A DNA stretch of 64,000 bases from Pedococcus cremeus (GTDB taxonomy: Bacteria; Actinomycetota; Actinomycetes; Actinomycetales; Dermatophilaceae): contig NZ_FOHB01000004.1 of the NCBI RefSeq assembly GCF_900111375.1, positions 62,001-126,000 of the forward strand, given 5' to 3'. Below, one piece after another: positions 26,677 through 34,990 of the stretch (the first letter of the stretch is position 1; each line of letters opens with the position of its first letter). Made by a program: the position numbers and the translations under genes. The notes under the pieces are model-generated. The model did no database searches. It was not told where the DNA came from and worked only from the letters and a program-made list of their open reading frames with translations.

Positions 26677-27684
26677 GTGAGCACGATCACCGGCGTCACC
26701 GCTGCTGACGAGACCCCCACCCCGACCTCTGGCTCCCCGCTCGGCGGGGACGCCGCCGGCACCGGTCGCCTCGGCGACCGCCTGTTCGGCGGCCTGGCCA
26801 CGGGTGCAGGCGGTCTCGTCGTCGCCCTGGTCACCCTGATCGGCGTCTTCCTGCTGTGGCAGGCGATCCCGGCGCTGGCCCACAACGAGGCCAGCTTCCT
26901 CACCTCGCGCGAGTGGTCCGTCGGCGGCGACCACCCCCGGTTCGGCATCGTCGAGCTGCTGTGGACCACCGTGGCGTCGTCGCTGATCGCGATGGCGCTC
27001 GCCGTGCCCGTGGGCGTGGGCGTCGCGCTGTTCATCACGCAGTACGCCCCCCGCTGGCTCTCCCGGCCGGCCGCCAGCCTGGTCGACCTGCTCGCCGCGG
27101 TGCCGTCGATCGTCTACGGCCTGTGGGGGGTGCTGACCTTCCGCGCCGCTGTCCGCCCCGTCGAGGACTTCCTGCAGTCCAAGCTCGGCTGGTTCCCGCT
27201 GTTCGCCAAGACCGGCATCTCCGGCGGCACCATCTTCTTCATCGGCATCGTGCTCGCCATCATGGTGCTGCCCATCGTCACGGCCCTCTCCCGTGAGGTG
27301 TTCGCCCAGACGCCGGTCGCCCACAAGGAGGGCGCCCTCGCGCTCGGCGCCACCCGCTGGGAGATGATCCGCACCTCGGTCCTGCCGTTCGGCCGGCCCG
27401 GCGTCATCAGCGCGTCGATGCTGGCCCTCGGCCGCGCCCTCGGCGAGACCATCGCCGTGACCTTCATCGTCTCGACCCTCTCGCCGGGCAACCCCTGGTC
27501 GTGGTCGCTGTTCAACGGCGGTGAGACCTTCGCGTCGCGCATCGCCAACAACGCGGCCGAGTTCGACTCGCCGCAGAAGACCGGTGCCTTCATCGCCGCA
27601 GGCCTGGTGCTCTTCGTGCTCACCTTCGTGGTGAACGCGATCGCCCGCATCGTGATCGAGCGCAGGAAGGCCTTCACCGAATGA
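26677..27684 (+). CDS. pstC: Phosphate ABC transporter permease PstC
   Basis: Inner-membrane permease of 335 residues, six transmembrane helices after a polar 35-residue N terminus. The ATPase-coupling EAA-like loop is EGALALGATRWEMIRTSVLP, and PSIVYGLWGVLTF is typical of PstC. GTG start at 26677. Its stop overlaps the pstA start (ATGA at 27681). Confidence 0.96.
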   Translation: MSTITGVTAADETPTPTSGSPLGGDAAGTGRLGDRLFGGLATGAGGLVVALVTLIGVFLLWQAIPALAHNEASFLTSREWSVGGDHPRFGIVELLWTTVASSLIAMALAVPVGVGVALFITQYAPRWLSRPAASLVDLLAAVPSIVYGLWGVLTFRAAVRPVEDFLQSKLGWFPLFAKTGISGGTIFFIGIVLAIMVLPIVTALSREVFAQTPVAHKEGALALGATRWEMIRTSVLPFGRPGVISASMLALGRALGETIAVTFIVSTLSPGNPWSWSLFNGGETFASRIANNAAEFDSPQKTGAFIAAGLVLFVLTFVVNAIARIVIERRKAFTE

Positions 27685-28598
27685 CCACCGACACCCGCGT
27701 CGGCTCGACCAGCCCGGGCCCCGTCCTCCCGGCGCTCGGCAACCCGTCGCGCTCGCGGACTATCCGCGACCAGGTCGCCCGCGTGGTGATGTGGCTGGCG
27801 TTCCTCGTGGCGGTCGTCCCGCTCGTGTGGATCCTCTGGACCGTCGTCAGCCACGGTGGGCATCTGCTCATGGAGTCGCAGTGGTGGACCAACTCCCAGC
27901 GCGGCATCACCTCGCGCCGGGCCGGGGGCGGCGCCGTCCACGCCATCCAGGGCACCCTGATCCAGGCCGCCGTCACCGCCCTCATCGCGGTGCCGATCGC
28001 CGTGATGACCGCCATCTACCTCGTGGAGTACGGCCGCGGGAAGTTCGCCAAGGCCGTCTCCTTCATGGTCGACATCCTCACCGGCATCCCCTCGATCGTC
28101 GCGGCCCTGTTCATCTACGCGGTGTGGGTCACGACGTTCGGCTTCCAGCGGGTCGGCTTCGCCGTGTCGCTCGCGCTGGTGCTGCTCATGATCCCCGTGG
28201 TCGTGCGCTCCACCGAGGAGATGCTCAAGCTCGTGCCGAACGAGCTGCGCGAGGCCTCCTACGCCCTCGGCGTCCCCAAGTGGAAGACCATCGCCAAGGT
28301 CGTGCTGCCCACGGCCTTCTCCGGCATCGTCACCGGCATCCTCCTCGGCCTGGCGCGCGTCATGGGTGAGACCGCCCCGCTGCTGATCCTCGGCCCGTAC
28401 ACCAAGTCGATCGCGACCAACTTGTTCAGCGGCTACATGCCGACGCTGCCGACCATGATCAACCAGGACCGCACCGAGCTCGGCCAGCCCGCGGCCGTCG
28501 AGCGCATGTGGGGCGCGGCCCTGACCCTGATCCTCCTCATCCTCCTCCTCAACATCGCCGGCCGCCTCGTGGCGCGCTTCGGCTCGGTGAAGAAGTGA
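27681..28598 (+). CDS. pstA: Phosphate ABC transporter permease PstA
   Basis: Partner permease of 305 residues with about six transmembrane helices. Diagnostic parts are ILTGIPSIVAALFIYAVWV and the cytoplasmic coupling loop ELREASYALGVPKWKTIAKV. The start overlaps the pstC stop by 4 bp, showing coupling. The 88-bp gap to pstB includes a duplicated GAAGAAGTGACT tract around the stop and one GTATGCCG octamer (minus orientation). Confidence 0.96.
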   Translation: MTTDTRVGSTSPGPVLPALGNPSRSRTIRDQVARVVMWLAFLVAVVPLVWILWTVVSHGGHLLMESQWWTNSQRGITSRRAGGGAVHAIQGTLIQAAVTALIAVPIAVMTAIYLVEYGRGKFAKAVSFMVDILTGIPSIVAALFIYAVWVTTFGFQRVGFAVSLALVLLMIPVVVRSTEEMLKLVPNELREASYALGVPKWKTIAKVVLPTAFSGIVTGILLGLARVMGETAPLLILGPYTKSIATNLFSGYMPTLPTMINQDRTELGQPAAVERMWGAALTLILLILLLNIAGRLVARFGSVKK

Positions 28599-28686
28599 CT
28601 GAAGAAGTGACGCCGGCCCGCACGGTCCGGCCACACGGCATACCCCTCATGCACCCCGCACCACTCATGAAAGACGAAACCTTCTG

Positions 28687-29463
28687 ATGGCAAAGCGCAT
28701 CGACGTCAGCGACCTGAACGTCTACTACGGCCAGTTCAAGGCCGTGGAGGGCGTGACCATGACGGTCGAGCCCCGCTCCGTCACCGCCTTCATCGGCCCC
28801 TCGGGCTGCGGCAAGTCGACCTTCCTGCGGACGCTCAACCGCATGCACGAGGTGATCCCCGGCGGTCGCGTCGAGGGCAAGGTCCTGCTCGACGACCAGG
28901 ACCTCTATGCCTCCGACGTCGACCCGGTGGCGGTGCGCCGCACGATCGGCATGGTGTTCCAGCGGCCCAACCCGTTCCCCACCATGTCGATCTACGACAA
29001 CGTCGCGGCCGGTCTGCGCCTCAACGGCGTCAAGGGCAGGAAGAAGCTCGACGAGGTCGTCGAGAAGTCGCTGCGCGGCGCGAACCTCTGGAACGAGGTC
29101 AAGGACCGGCTGAACAAGCCCGGCGCCGGCCTCTCCGGTGGCCAGCAGCAGCGCCTCTGCATCGCCCGGGCCATCGCCGTGGAGCCGCAGGTGCTGCTGA
29201 TGGACGAGCCGTGCTCGGCGCTCGACCCGATCTCGACCCTGGCGATCGAGGACCTCATCAACGACCTGAAGTCGCAGTACACGATCGTCATCGTCACGCA
29301 CAACATGCAGCAGGCCGCCCGCGTCTCGGACCGCACCGCGTTCTTCAACCTCGCGGCGACCGGCAAGCCCGGCAAGCTGGTCGAGATCGACGACACCCAC
29401 CGCATCTTCAACAACCCCAGCGTGAAGGCGACCGAGGACTACATCTCCGGCCGCTTCGGCTGA
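28687..29463 (+). CDS. pstB: Phosphate ABC transporter ATPase PstB
   Basis: Cytoplasmic ATPase of 258 residues energising PstCA. Walker [10 protein letters not shown] (37-45), Q-loop [17 protein letters not shown], signature LSGGQQQR, Walker [14 protein letters not shown] and the switch His in VTHNMQQA. Full length. Last gene of the operon; followed by a GACTTCG-type inverted repeat. Confidence 0.97.
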   Translation: MAKRIDVSDLNVYYGQFKAVEGVTMTVEPRSVTAFIGPSGCGKSTFLRTLNRMHEVIPGGRVEGKVLLDDQDLYASDVDPVAVRRTIGMVFQRPNPFPTMSIYDNVAAGLRLNGVKGRKKLDEVVEKSLRGANLWNEVKDRLNKPGAGLSGGQQQRLCIARAIAVEPQVLLMDEPCSALDPISTLAIEDLINDLKSQYTIVIVTHNMQQAARVSDRTAFFNLAATGKPGKLVEIDDTHRIFNNPSVKATEDYISGRFG

Positions 29464-29485
29464 CCCCGAACCCCCTTCCTCTCCC

Positions 29486-29556
29486 GACTTCGTCTACGCG
29501 GAGCCGCTCATGCCGCCTCCCACGCGGCGCTTCAGCGGGACGGCGTAGACGAAGTC
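29486..29556. repeat. GACTTCG-type inverted repeat, copy 2
   Basis: Perfect 14-bp arms GACTTCGTCTACGC (29486-29499) / GCGTAGACGAAGTC (29543-29556) around a 43-nt interior. It begins 23 bp after the pstB stop and ends directly at the 5' border of the decayed AbiEi-like gene. Probably the pst operon terminator and/or a mobile palindromic element. Confidence 0.75.
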
Positions 29557-29604
29557 ACTGTCCACAGGCCAAGCACCTCTGCCCCACTCGCCACCCGCAG
29601 CGAG

Positions 29605-30573
29605 ATGCTGACGGCCCTGACGCGGCACCAGGTGCAGGGCTGCCTGGCGCGGGGCGACCTCACGCCCCTGCGGCCCGGCCTGTATGCCGTGCCCGAGCCG
29701 TGGTCGTCGCTCGCACCCCGCGAGCGTCACCAGCTGCTGGCCGACAACGTGGGCCGCGCGGACGGCAGGGCCGCGCTCAGCCATGTCAGTGCAGCCCTGG
29801 TCTGGGGGTTGCCCAACCCCCACGGTGAGCTGCCGCGGGTGGAGCTCACGGTGACCGATCGGCCCCGGGTGAGCCGCGCCAACAGCAAGGCCCACCTGCA
29901 CCGCGCGGATCTCCCCCAGCGACACCTGCGCGAGGTCGACGGTCTGCTCGTCACCTCCCCCGCCCGAACGGTCGTCGACTGCTTCCGCTCCCTGAGCCTG
30001 GGCGATGCCGTGGCCATCGGCGACGCAGCCCTCCGCGGCGGCCTCACCAGTCTGCTGGAGATCGAGGACGTCCTCGACGTCCAGTACCGCTGGCCGTGCC
30101 TCGGAAGGGCACGCGACGGCATACCGCTCCTTGACGGCGGACGGGAGAACTGGCTGGAGTCCTACTCCGCCGCTGCCCTCTACCGGCAGGGCATTCCGCT
30201 GGCCACCCCGTAGGTGAGCGTCTTCACGGGGGATGGTCGCTTCGTCGCAAGGGTGGATGCACTGTGGGAGTACGAGGGAATCGTGGGCGAGGCGGATGGG
30301 GCAGGGAAGTACCTCGGCGAGTTCGACGACAGCGGTGACCGGTCAGGTGACGCCGTCGCCCGGAGGGTGATTCAGGCAGGCGTCCGCGAGTCGCGACTGC
30401 GGGAGCTCGGCTTCGCGGTGGTCCGTTGGGAACCGGGCGAGATCACGCGCAGGCCCGGGGTCGTGGCGGATCGCTGGTTAGCGGCCCGGGCCCGCCACGA
30501 CCCCTCACGGATCAGGGCGCGAGTACGACCCGAGGGCCAAACGGCGATGACTTGGTATGCGCCGAGCCGCTGA
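29605..30573 (+). pseudogene. Interrupted AbiEi-like/DUF559-type protein gene (in-frame amber)
   Basis: Two open segments in one frame, 29605-30213 and 30214-30573, are separated only by a TAG at 30211-30213. Together they would encode 322 residues with the layout of the common actinobacterial AbiEi-antitoxin-like proteins carrying a C-terminal DUF559-type nuclease-like fold: winged-helix part (HQVQGCLARGDLTPLRPGLYAV), middle (LLVTSPARTVVDCFR), then FVARVDALWEYEGIVGEADG and RLRELGFAVVRWEPGEI. Family proteins usually have Gln at the TAG position (CAG to TAG). Family-like codons (LATRSE) also continue upstream of ATG 29605 with no start codon before the inverted repeat, so the 5' end looks lost as well. 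Best read as a decaying gene; read-through is a less likely alternative. Confidence 0.75.
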
Positions 30574-30619
30574 CACCCGGTCATTGTCGGGCGATCAGCG
30601 GCTCGGTGGATTCGAAGTC
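30549..30619. repeat. GACTTCG-type inverted repeat, copy 3 (degenerate)
   Basis: Outer arms GACTT (30549-30553) / AAGTC (30615-30619) and strong inner arms CCGAGCCGCTGA (30562-30573) / TCAGCGGCTCGG (30595-30606). The left arm supplies the last codons and stop of the decayed gene, and the repeat lies between it and the convergent pitA. Copies 2 and 3 bracket the decayed gene. Confidence 0.7.
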
Positions 30620-30635
30620 GGGGAGTGGCGGTGGG

Positions 30636-31631
30636 TCAGAGGAGGATGGCGTTGCCGATGTAGAAGGCGAGAGCAGCCGCGAGACCGGCACCGGGGAAGG
30701 TGAAGACCCAGGCGCCCACGATGTTGCCGGCCACGCCCCACCGGACGGCCGACAGCCGCTTCGTGGAGCCCACGCCCATGATCGCCGACGTGATCGTGTG
30801 GGTCGTCGAGATCGGCGCCCCGAAGCCCATGCCGGCGACGTACAGGATGCCGGCAGCGGTCGACTCGGCCGCGAAGCCGTGCGGCGGGTCGAGGTGGATG
30901 ATGCGGCGCCCGAGGGTGCGCATGATCCGCCACCCACCGGCGTAGGTGCCGAGCGAGATGACGATCGCACTCATCAACAGCACCCACCACGGGACCTCGC
31001 TGCCGGTGTGGAAGCCCCCGACGGTCAGCGCCAGGACGACGACACCGGCGGTCTTGGAGGCGTCCTGAAGGCCGTGGCCGAACGCCATCGCCGCAGCGGA
31101 GGCGGTCTGGGCGTAGCGGAAGCCGCGGGAGACCTTGCCCGGTTGGGCCCGCCGGAAGAGCCAGAGGATCGCGGTCATCGCGAGGTAGCCCACGATGATG
31201 CCGACGACCGGCGAGGCCACCATGGGGATGACGACCTTCTCCCAGATGCCCGCCCACTTCACGGTCGCCCCGGCCGCCAGCGCGGCGCCGCCGAGACCCC
31301 CGATCAGCGCGTGGGAGGACGACGAGGGCAGGCCGTACCACCAGGTCAGCAGGTTCCACCCGATGGCGCCGATGAGCGCCGCCGCACAGATGAGCAGCCC
31401 GACGCTGCCCTGAGGGGCGTCGATGATGCCCTTGCCCACGGTGTCCGCGACCTTCTTGCCGAAGAACGCGCCGAAGAGGTTGGCCACGGCAGCCATGCCC
31501 AGTGCCACGCGCGGGGTCAGCGCCCGCGTCGAGACGGAGGTGGCGATGGCGTTCGCCGCGTCATGGAAGCCGTTGGTGTAGTTGAAGCCCATCGCCAGGG
31601 CGATGACGATGCCGATCGGCAGCCATTCCAC
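30636..31631 (-). CDS. pitA: Low-affinity inorganic phosphate transporter PitA
   Basis: Proton/metal-phosphate symporter of 331 residues with about ten transmembrane helices. The two PHO4-family signatures are present: GFHDAANAIATSVSTRAL near the N terminus and ISTTHTITSAIMGVGSTKR near the C terminus. GTG start at 31631. It is preceded by the DUF47 gene with only 4 bp between, forming the usual pit operon. Confidence 0.95.
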   Translation of the reverse strand: MEWLPIGIVIALAMGFNYTNGFHDAANAIATSVSTRALTPRVALGMAAVANLFGAFFGKKVADTVGKGIIDAPQGSVGLLICAAALIGAIGWNLLTWWYGLPSSSSHALIGGLGGAALAAGATVKWAGIWEKVVIPMVASPVVGIIVGYLAMTAILWLFRRAQPGKVSRGFRYAQTASAAAMAFGHGLQDASKTAGVVVLALTVGGFHTGSEVPWWVLLMSAIVISLGTYAGGWRIMRTLGRRIIHLDPPHGFAAESTAAGILYVAGMGFGAPISTTHTITSAIMGVGSTKRLSAVRWGVAGNIVGAWVFTFPGAGLAAALAFYIGNAILL

Positions 31632-31635
31632 GAGG

Positions 31636-32265
31636 TCAGGACTCCTTGACCGCGATGCTCTCGACCTTGTGGGCCACCTGCTCGAAGGCGTCGGCGGCGG
31701 CCTCGAGCTCCTCGATGACCTCCTTGTGCTTCATCACCGTGATCGCGTCCGTGGACTCGCCGTTGAAGAGCTCGGCGAGCAGGCGGCGGTAGCACTGGTC
31801 GGCCTGGTTCTCGAGGCGGTTGATCTCGATCCAGTACTCCGAGAGGTCCTTCATCGAGCGCAGTCGCGGCATGGCGTCGGCAGTGAGCTGCGACATCCGC
31901 ACCAGCACCTCCACCTGCTCCGATACACCGGCCGGCAGCTCACCGATGCGGTACAGCACGATGAGGTCGACGGCGGCGTCCATGAGGTCCATGCAGTCGT
32001 CGAGGGTCGCGGCGAGCCCGTGGATGTCCTCGCGGTCGAACGGCGTGATGAACGAGGAGTTCACCTTGCGGATGATCTCGTGCGTTGCCTCGTCGGCCTG
32101 GTGCTCGATCTCACGCATGCGGGCCGCGATGGCCTCGCGCTCGGAGATAGGCGCACCAAGGATCGTCGTGAGCTCACGGGAGCCGTCCACCAGGTAGGAG
32201 GCGGACTTGGCGAACAGGTCGTAGAAGCTGTTTTCCTGGGGGGTCAGGCGGAAGCCCACGAGCAT
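31636..32265 (-). CDS. DUF47 (PhoU-like) regulator of the Pit transporter
   Basis: A 209-residue helical protein, often called PitR or YkaA-type, that accompanies pitA and is thought to regulate it, as PhoU does for Pst. Seen are FYDLFAKSASYLVDGSREL, EHQADEATHEIIRKV, FITPFDREDIHGLAATLDD (metal site) and NQADQCYRRLLAELF. ATG at 32265 is chosen over an upstream start because MLVGFRLTPQENSFYDLF is the family N terminus. Operon with pitA. Confidence 0.92.
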   Translation of the reverse strand: MLVGFRLTPQENSFYDLFAKSASYLVDGSRELTTILGAPISEREAIAARMREIEHQADEATHEIIRKVNSSFITPFDREDIHGLAATLDDCMDLMDAAVDLIVLYRIGELPAGVSEQVEVLVRMSQLTADAMPRLRSMKDLSEYWIEINRLENQADQCYRRLLAELFNGESTDAITVMKHKEVIEELEAAADAFEQVAHKVESIAVKES

Positions 32266-32394
32266 TCTCCGGTCATGCGAGGAAATGGCCGGGGATGATG
32301 CTACGGCCTCGCAGACACTCGCACGCAATCAGGAGTTCACCGAGCCCCTCCTGCGCAGGTCAGAGGGCCACGGCCGCGGCGCCCGGGGGGCAGG

Positions 32395-32589
32395 TCAGAC
32401 GTGCTGGGGGCTCTTGGCGCCCTTCGCCACGCCCATCCCGCGGTCCACGCCGAGCACCTCGTCGATCTCGTCCTCGCTCAGCGGGCCCTCGCTCGCGGAG
32501 GCAGCCACGACCAGGTCGCCGACGAGCTCGATCTCGTCCTGGAGGGCGCCGTCCGTGAGGTCGGCGCCGACGATCGGGTCTGGTGCCAT
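32395..32589 (-). CDS. Small acidic conserved protein
   Basis: A 64-residue acidic product (Asp/Glu-rich; GALQDEIELVGDLVVAASAS and LSEDEIDEVLGV). No domain recognised. ATG at 32589 with no ribosome binding site. Codon use and third-position GC look genuine. It stands alone between the DUF47 gene and a small divergent gene. Confidence 0.65.
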   Translation of the reverse strand: MAPDPIVGADLTDGALQDEIELVGDLVVAASASEGPLSEDEIDEVLGVDRGMGVAKGAKSPQHV

Positions 32590-32730
32590 AACGCAACGCT
32601 AGCCGAGGGCGCCAGAAACGCCGAGAGTTCTTTGCCATGTCTTGACCGCTTCCACCCATAGATGACTCGTCCGGGCCATGCGTGCATGCCCGCGCTAGTC
32701 ACGCCGGGCCACGGGGGCGATGATGGTGCG

Positions 32731-32925
32731 GTGACAGCGCCCGCAGAGCCGTCGGACGCGCCGTTCGACCTCGCCGACGCCGTCGACTCCGCGTCGACGG
32801 AGGAGCGTGGTTCGTTCACCCATGGGGTATGCCGCGTGTGCGGCTGGACGGGGCCGGGTCGGCGTTCGCGGGAGCGGGCACGCGACGACGTGGGGGCCCA
32901 CCGGGCCGGGGACTGCCCGGTCTAG
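32731..32925 (+). CDS. Small protein with putative C2HC zinc motif
   Basis: A 64-residue product whose second half reads HGVCRVCGWTGPGRRSRERA and then a His and a Cys (HRAGDC), giving a Cys-x2-Cys ... His-x4-Cys zinc-finger-like arrangement after an acidic N terminus. GTG at 32731 is preferred; an in-frame ATG at 32662 adds non-typical residues. The following 236 bp (32926-33161) hold no gene that I can see, only a short direct repeat GGTTCGGCAGCCGC at about 33126 and a close copy at about 33147. Confidence 0.55.
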   Translation: MTAPAEPSDAPFDLADAVDSASTEERGSFTHGVCRVCGWTGPGRRSRERARDDVGAHRAGDCPV

Positions 32926-33161
32926 ATGTGTGCGCCGGGCTGGGAGCGCCTCACGGCGCGTGGCCGCTCGTAGCGGCTTCAGTTGGGACCCGGGGCTACC
33001 GCAGCCCGGCGCACGTCTGACTGTAACCGGAGCCCGTCCCGGAATGTTCCGGCTGTCCCCACATTGAGCCGAAGGGCCCACAACGCCGCAGGTCAGCCGC
33101 CAACTGCCGATTCAATAGCCACCGCCGGTTCGGCAGCCGCGCCAGGTTCGGCAGCCGCAGG

Positions 33162-33809
33162 TCAGAGCAGCTCGTCGGCACGCCAGAGCCGGGCGCAGGC
33201 CTCGAGGTCCTCGGCGGTCGAGAGCAGGGACGACGCCCGGCGGGTCTGCGTCGAGGCCGCCTCGGCGTCCTGCACGTCGGTGGTGTGGGCCCGGTCGGCG
33301 CGGCCCGACGACACGACCCGGCAGAAGGCGCCCGCCCGCTCCAGCGCGACGGCGAGGTCGCCCTCGAAGACGCCGCGCAGGATGGAGTCGGCCAGGCTGC
33401 GGATCTCCTGCGGCCCGGGCGGCTCCGCGACCCCGGCGACCACGTGGTTGACGTCGGCGAACCGCACCCCGGCGGTGTAGTCGGCGCTCGCCTCCTCGGG
33501 GCTGCGCTGCACCCACTCGTGCAGGGCGTACAGCCGCCAGAGCGCGCCCGGCAGGCTGCGGGCCGGCCGGTCGGCCCAGAGCTCGGCCAGCGTCGAGAGG
33601 CCGAGCTCGTCGACGAGGGCCACGAGGCGCGTCGTGACCTCGGGGTCCTCCGACGACCGCCCGGCCCCGACGAGCACGGCCGCGGTCGCGTGGGCCACCT
33701 CGGTGACCTCGGCGGGGTCGGGCACCAGACCGCCCTGGGTCTCCATCGCAGCCGGGCTGAAGAACGCAGGACGGCGCGGCGCGCCTCGCCCGCTCGGTTC
33801 GTTCCTCAT
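33162..33809 (-). CDS. Conserved actinobacterial protein of unknown function
   Basis: A 215-residue mostly helical protein. Recognisable parts are RRPAFFSPAAMETQGGL, the WRLYALHEWVQRSPEEASADY centre and a tail LLSTAEDLEACARLWRADEL. Relatives in actinobacterial genomes are often mislabelled as RNA polymerase subunits; I see no basis for that here. ATG start at 33809. Monocistronic by position. Function unknown. Confidence 0.72.
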   Translation of the reverse strand: MRNEPSGRGAPRRPAFFSPAAMETQGGLVPDPAEVTEVAHATAAVLVGAGRSSEDPEVTTRLVALVDELGLSTLAELWADRPARSLPGALWRLYALHEWVQRSPEEASADYTAGVRFADVNHVVAGVAEPPGPQEIRSLADSILRGVFEGDLAVALERAGAFCRVVSSGRADRAHTTDVQDAEAASTQTRRASSLLSTAEDLEACARLWRADELL

Positions 33810-33927
33810 CAGCCCAGTCTCGCACCGGCACGCCCACCACGCGCGGACGCGGTCCGGCCGCCGTGGCGGGGGTGCGGCATACCGCGGTCAGTCGCCAGAG
33901 ACCAGTCGCGAAGATGAGCCTCGACGA

Positions 33928-34227
33928 TCAGTCGTCGAACAGGTCGGAGAGGAACGAGCGGCGCTTCTTCTGGGGCTTGTGCCCGTAGCCCTGCCCGTAG
34001 GGGTGCCCGTGATGCTGCGGGTTCGGCGAGTACTGCCGCTGGGGAGCCTGCTGGGCCTGCTGCACCGGCGCCTGGTGCCACTCGTTCTCGGCGGCGGTGA
34101 GCCGCTCGAGCTCGCCCCGGTCGAGGAAGAGCCCGCCGCAACCGGTGCACTGGTCGACGAGCACGCGGTTGCGCTCGTACTGGCGCATGTCCGAGCCGCA
34201 CTTGGGACAGGTCAGCGTGGAGTCCAT
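33928..34227 (-). CDS. Zinc-ribbon (zf-TFIIB) protein
   Basis: A 99-residue protein with an N-terminal four-Cys zinc ribbon, LTCPKCGSDMRQYERNRVLV then DQCTGCGGLFLDRGELERL (Cys-x2-Cys pairs), a Gln/His/Pro-rich linker and a basic/acidic end KKRRSFLSDLFDD. The zf-TFIIB family occurs widely with no fixed role. ATG at 34227. Confidence 0.85.
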   Translation of the reverse strand: MDSTLTCPKCGSDMRQYERNRVLVDQCTGCGGLFLDRGELERLTAAENEWHQAPVQQAQQAPQRQYSPNPQHHGHPYGQGYGHKPQKKRRSFLSDLFDD

Positions 34228-34322
34228 GAACGGCCAACGCGCCCCGTGAGGTCACGGTTCCTCGCCCCGCAGCGCCGCTAGGCCCAGCCGCTGTGCTCAG
34301 CTGCCCGGCTCAGCCGCTGGGC

Positions 34323-34943
34323 TCAGCCGCCGGACGGCGGGTACGGCGCGGCCTTGAGCCGGCGCGCGAGGTGCACCGTGTTGGCCGCCAGGGTCGCCGT
34401 GGTCGACGCCACCGTCTCGGGCGTCTCGTCGAGGTCCTGGTAGTCGACGCCGCTCATCGCCTCCCCCACCCAGTAGGTGACGGCGCCGGCGGCGAGGCTG
34501 AAGCCGACGTCGTTGAGCGCCTGGAACAGCTCGGCGCTGACGTGGTGCGCGCCGTCCTCGTTGCCGACCACCGCAACGGCGGCGACCTTGCCGTAGGTGA
34601 GCAGCCGTCCCTCGTCGTCCTTCTCGGACAGCTCGCCGTCGAGCCGCTCGAGCGCCCGCTTGATGACGCTGGAGGGCTGGCCCATCCAGATCGGCGTCGA
34701 CAGCACGAGGATGTCCGCGTCCAACATCTGCTGCCGGATGGCCGGCCAGGCGTCGCCAGGACCCATGTCGACCTGCACGCCGGGCTTCACGTCGTGGTCC
34801 ACGAGCCGCACCACCGTGCCGCCGACACCGTGCTTGCCGAGCTCGGCCAGCACCTGCTCACCCAGCAGCTGCGAGCTCGAACGCTCGGGTGAGGGCGTCA
34901 GCGTGCCGACGAGGACGAGGGCGGTCAGGTCGGAGTCCGTCAT
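34323..34943 (-). CDS. Flavodoxin/NADPH-dependent FMN reductase family protein
   Basis: A 206-residue flavoprotein. The FMN phosphate loop is near VLVGTLTPSPERSSSQLLGE, the middle has DADILVLSTPIWMGQPSSVIKRALERLDG and the end AVAVVGNEDGAHHVSAELFQAL, typical of the NAD(P)H-FMN reductase/quinone reductase family. ATG at 34943. A 47-bp gap separates it from the alpha/beta hydrolase gene on the same strand. Electron acceptor unknown. Confidence 0.85.
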   Translation of the reverse strand: MTDSDLTALVLVGTLTPSPERSSSQLLGEQVLAELGKHGVGGTVVRLVDHDVKPGVQVDMGPGDAWPAIRQQMLDADILVLSTPIWMGQPSSVIKRALERLDGELSEKDDEGRLLTYGKVAAVAVVGNEDGAHHVSAELFQALNDVGFSLAAGAVTYWVGEAMSGVDYQDLDETPETVASTTATLAANTVHLARRLKAAPYPPSGG

Positions 34944-34990
34944 GGGCCCACCCTCCGGTCGGCGGTGCGCCGGCGCCACTCGAACGACTG

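Noticed and set aside
30211-30213. Amber codon read as pyrrolysine or programmed read-through
   Set aside because: No pyl genes or read-through context, and the gene's 5' end also looks lost; decay is simpler.
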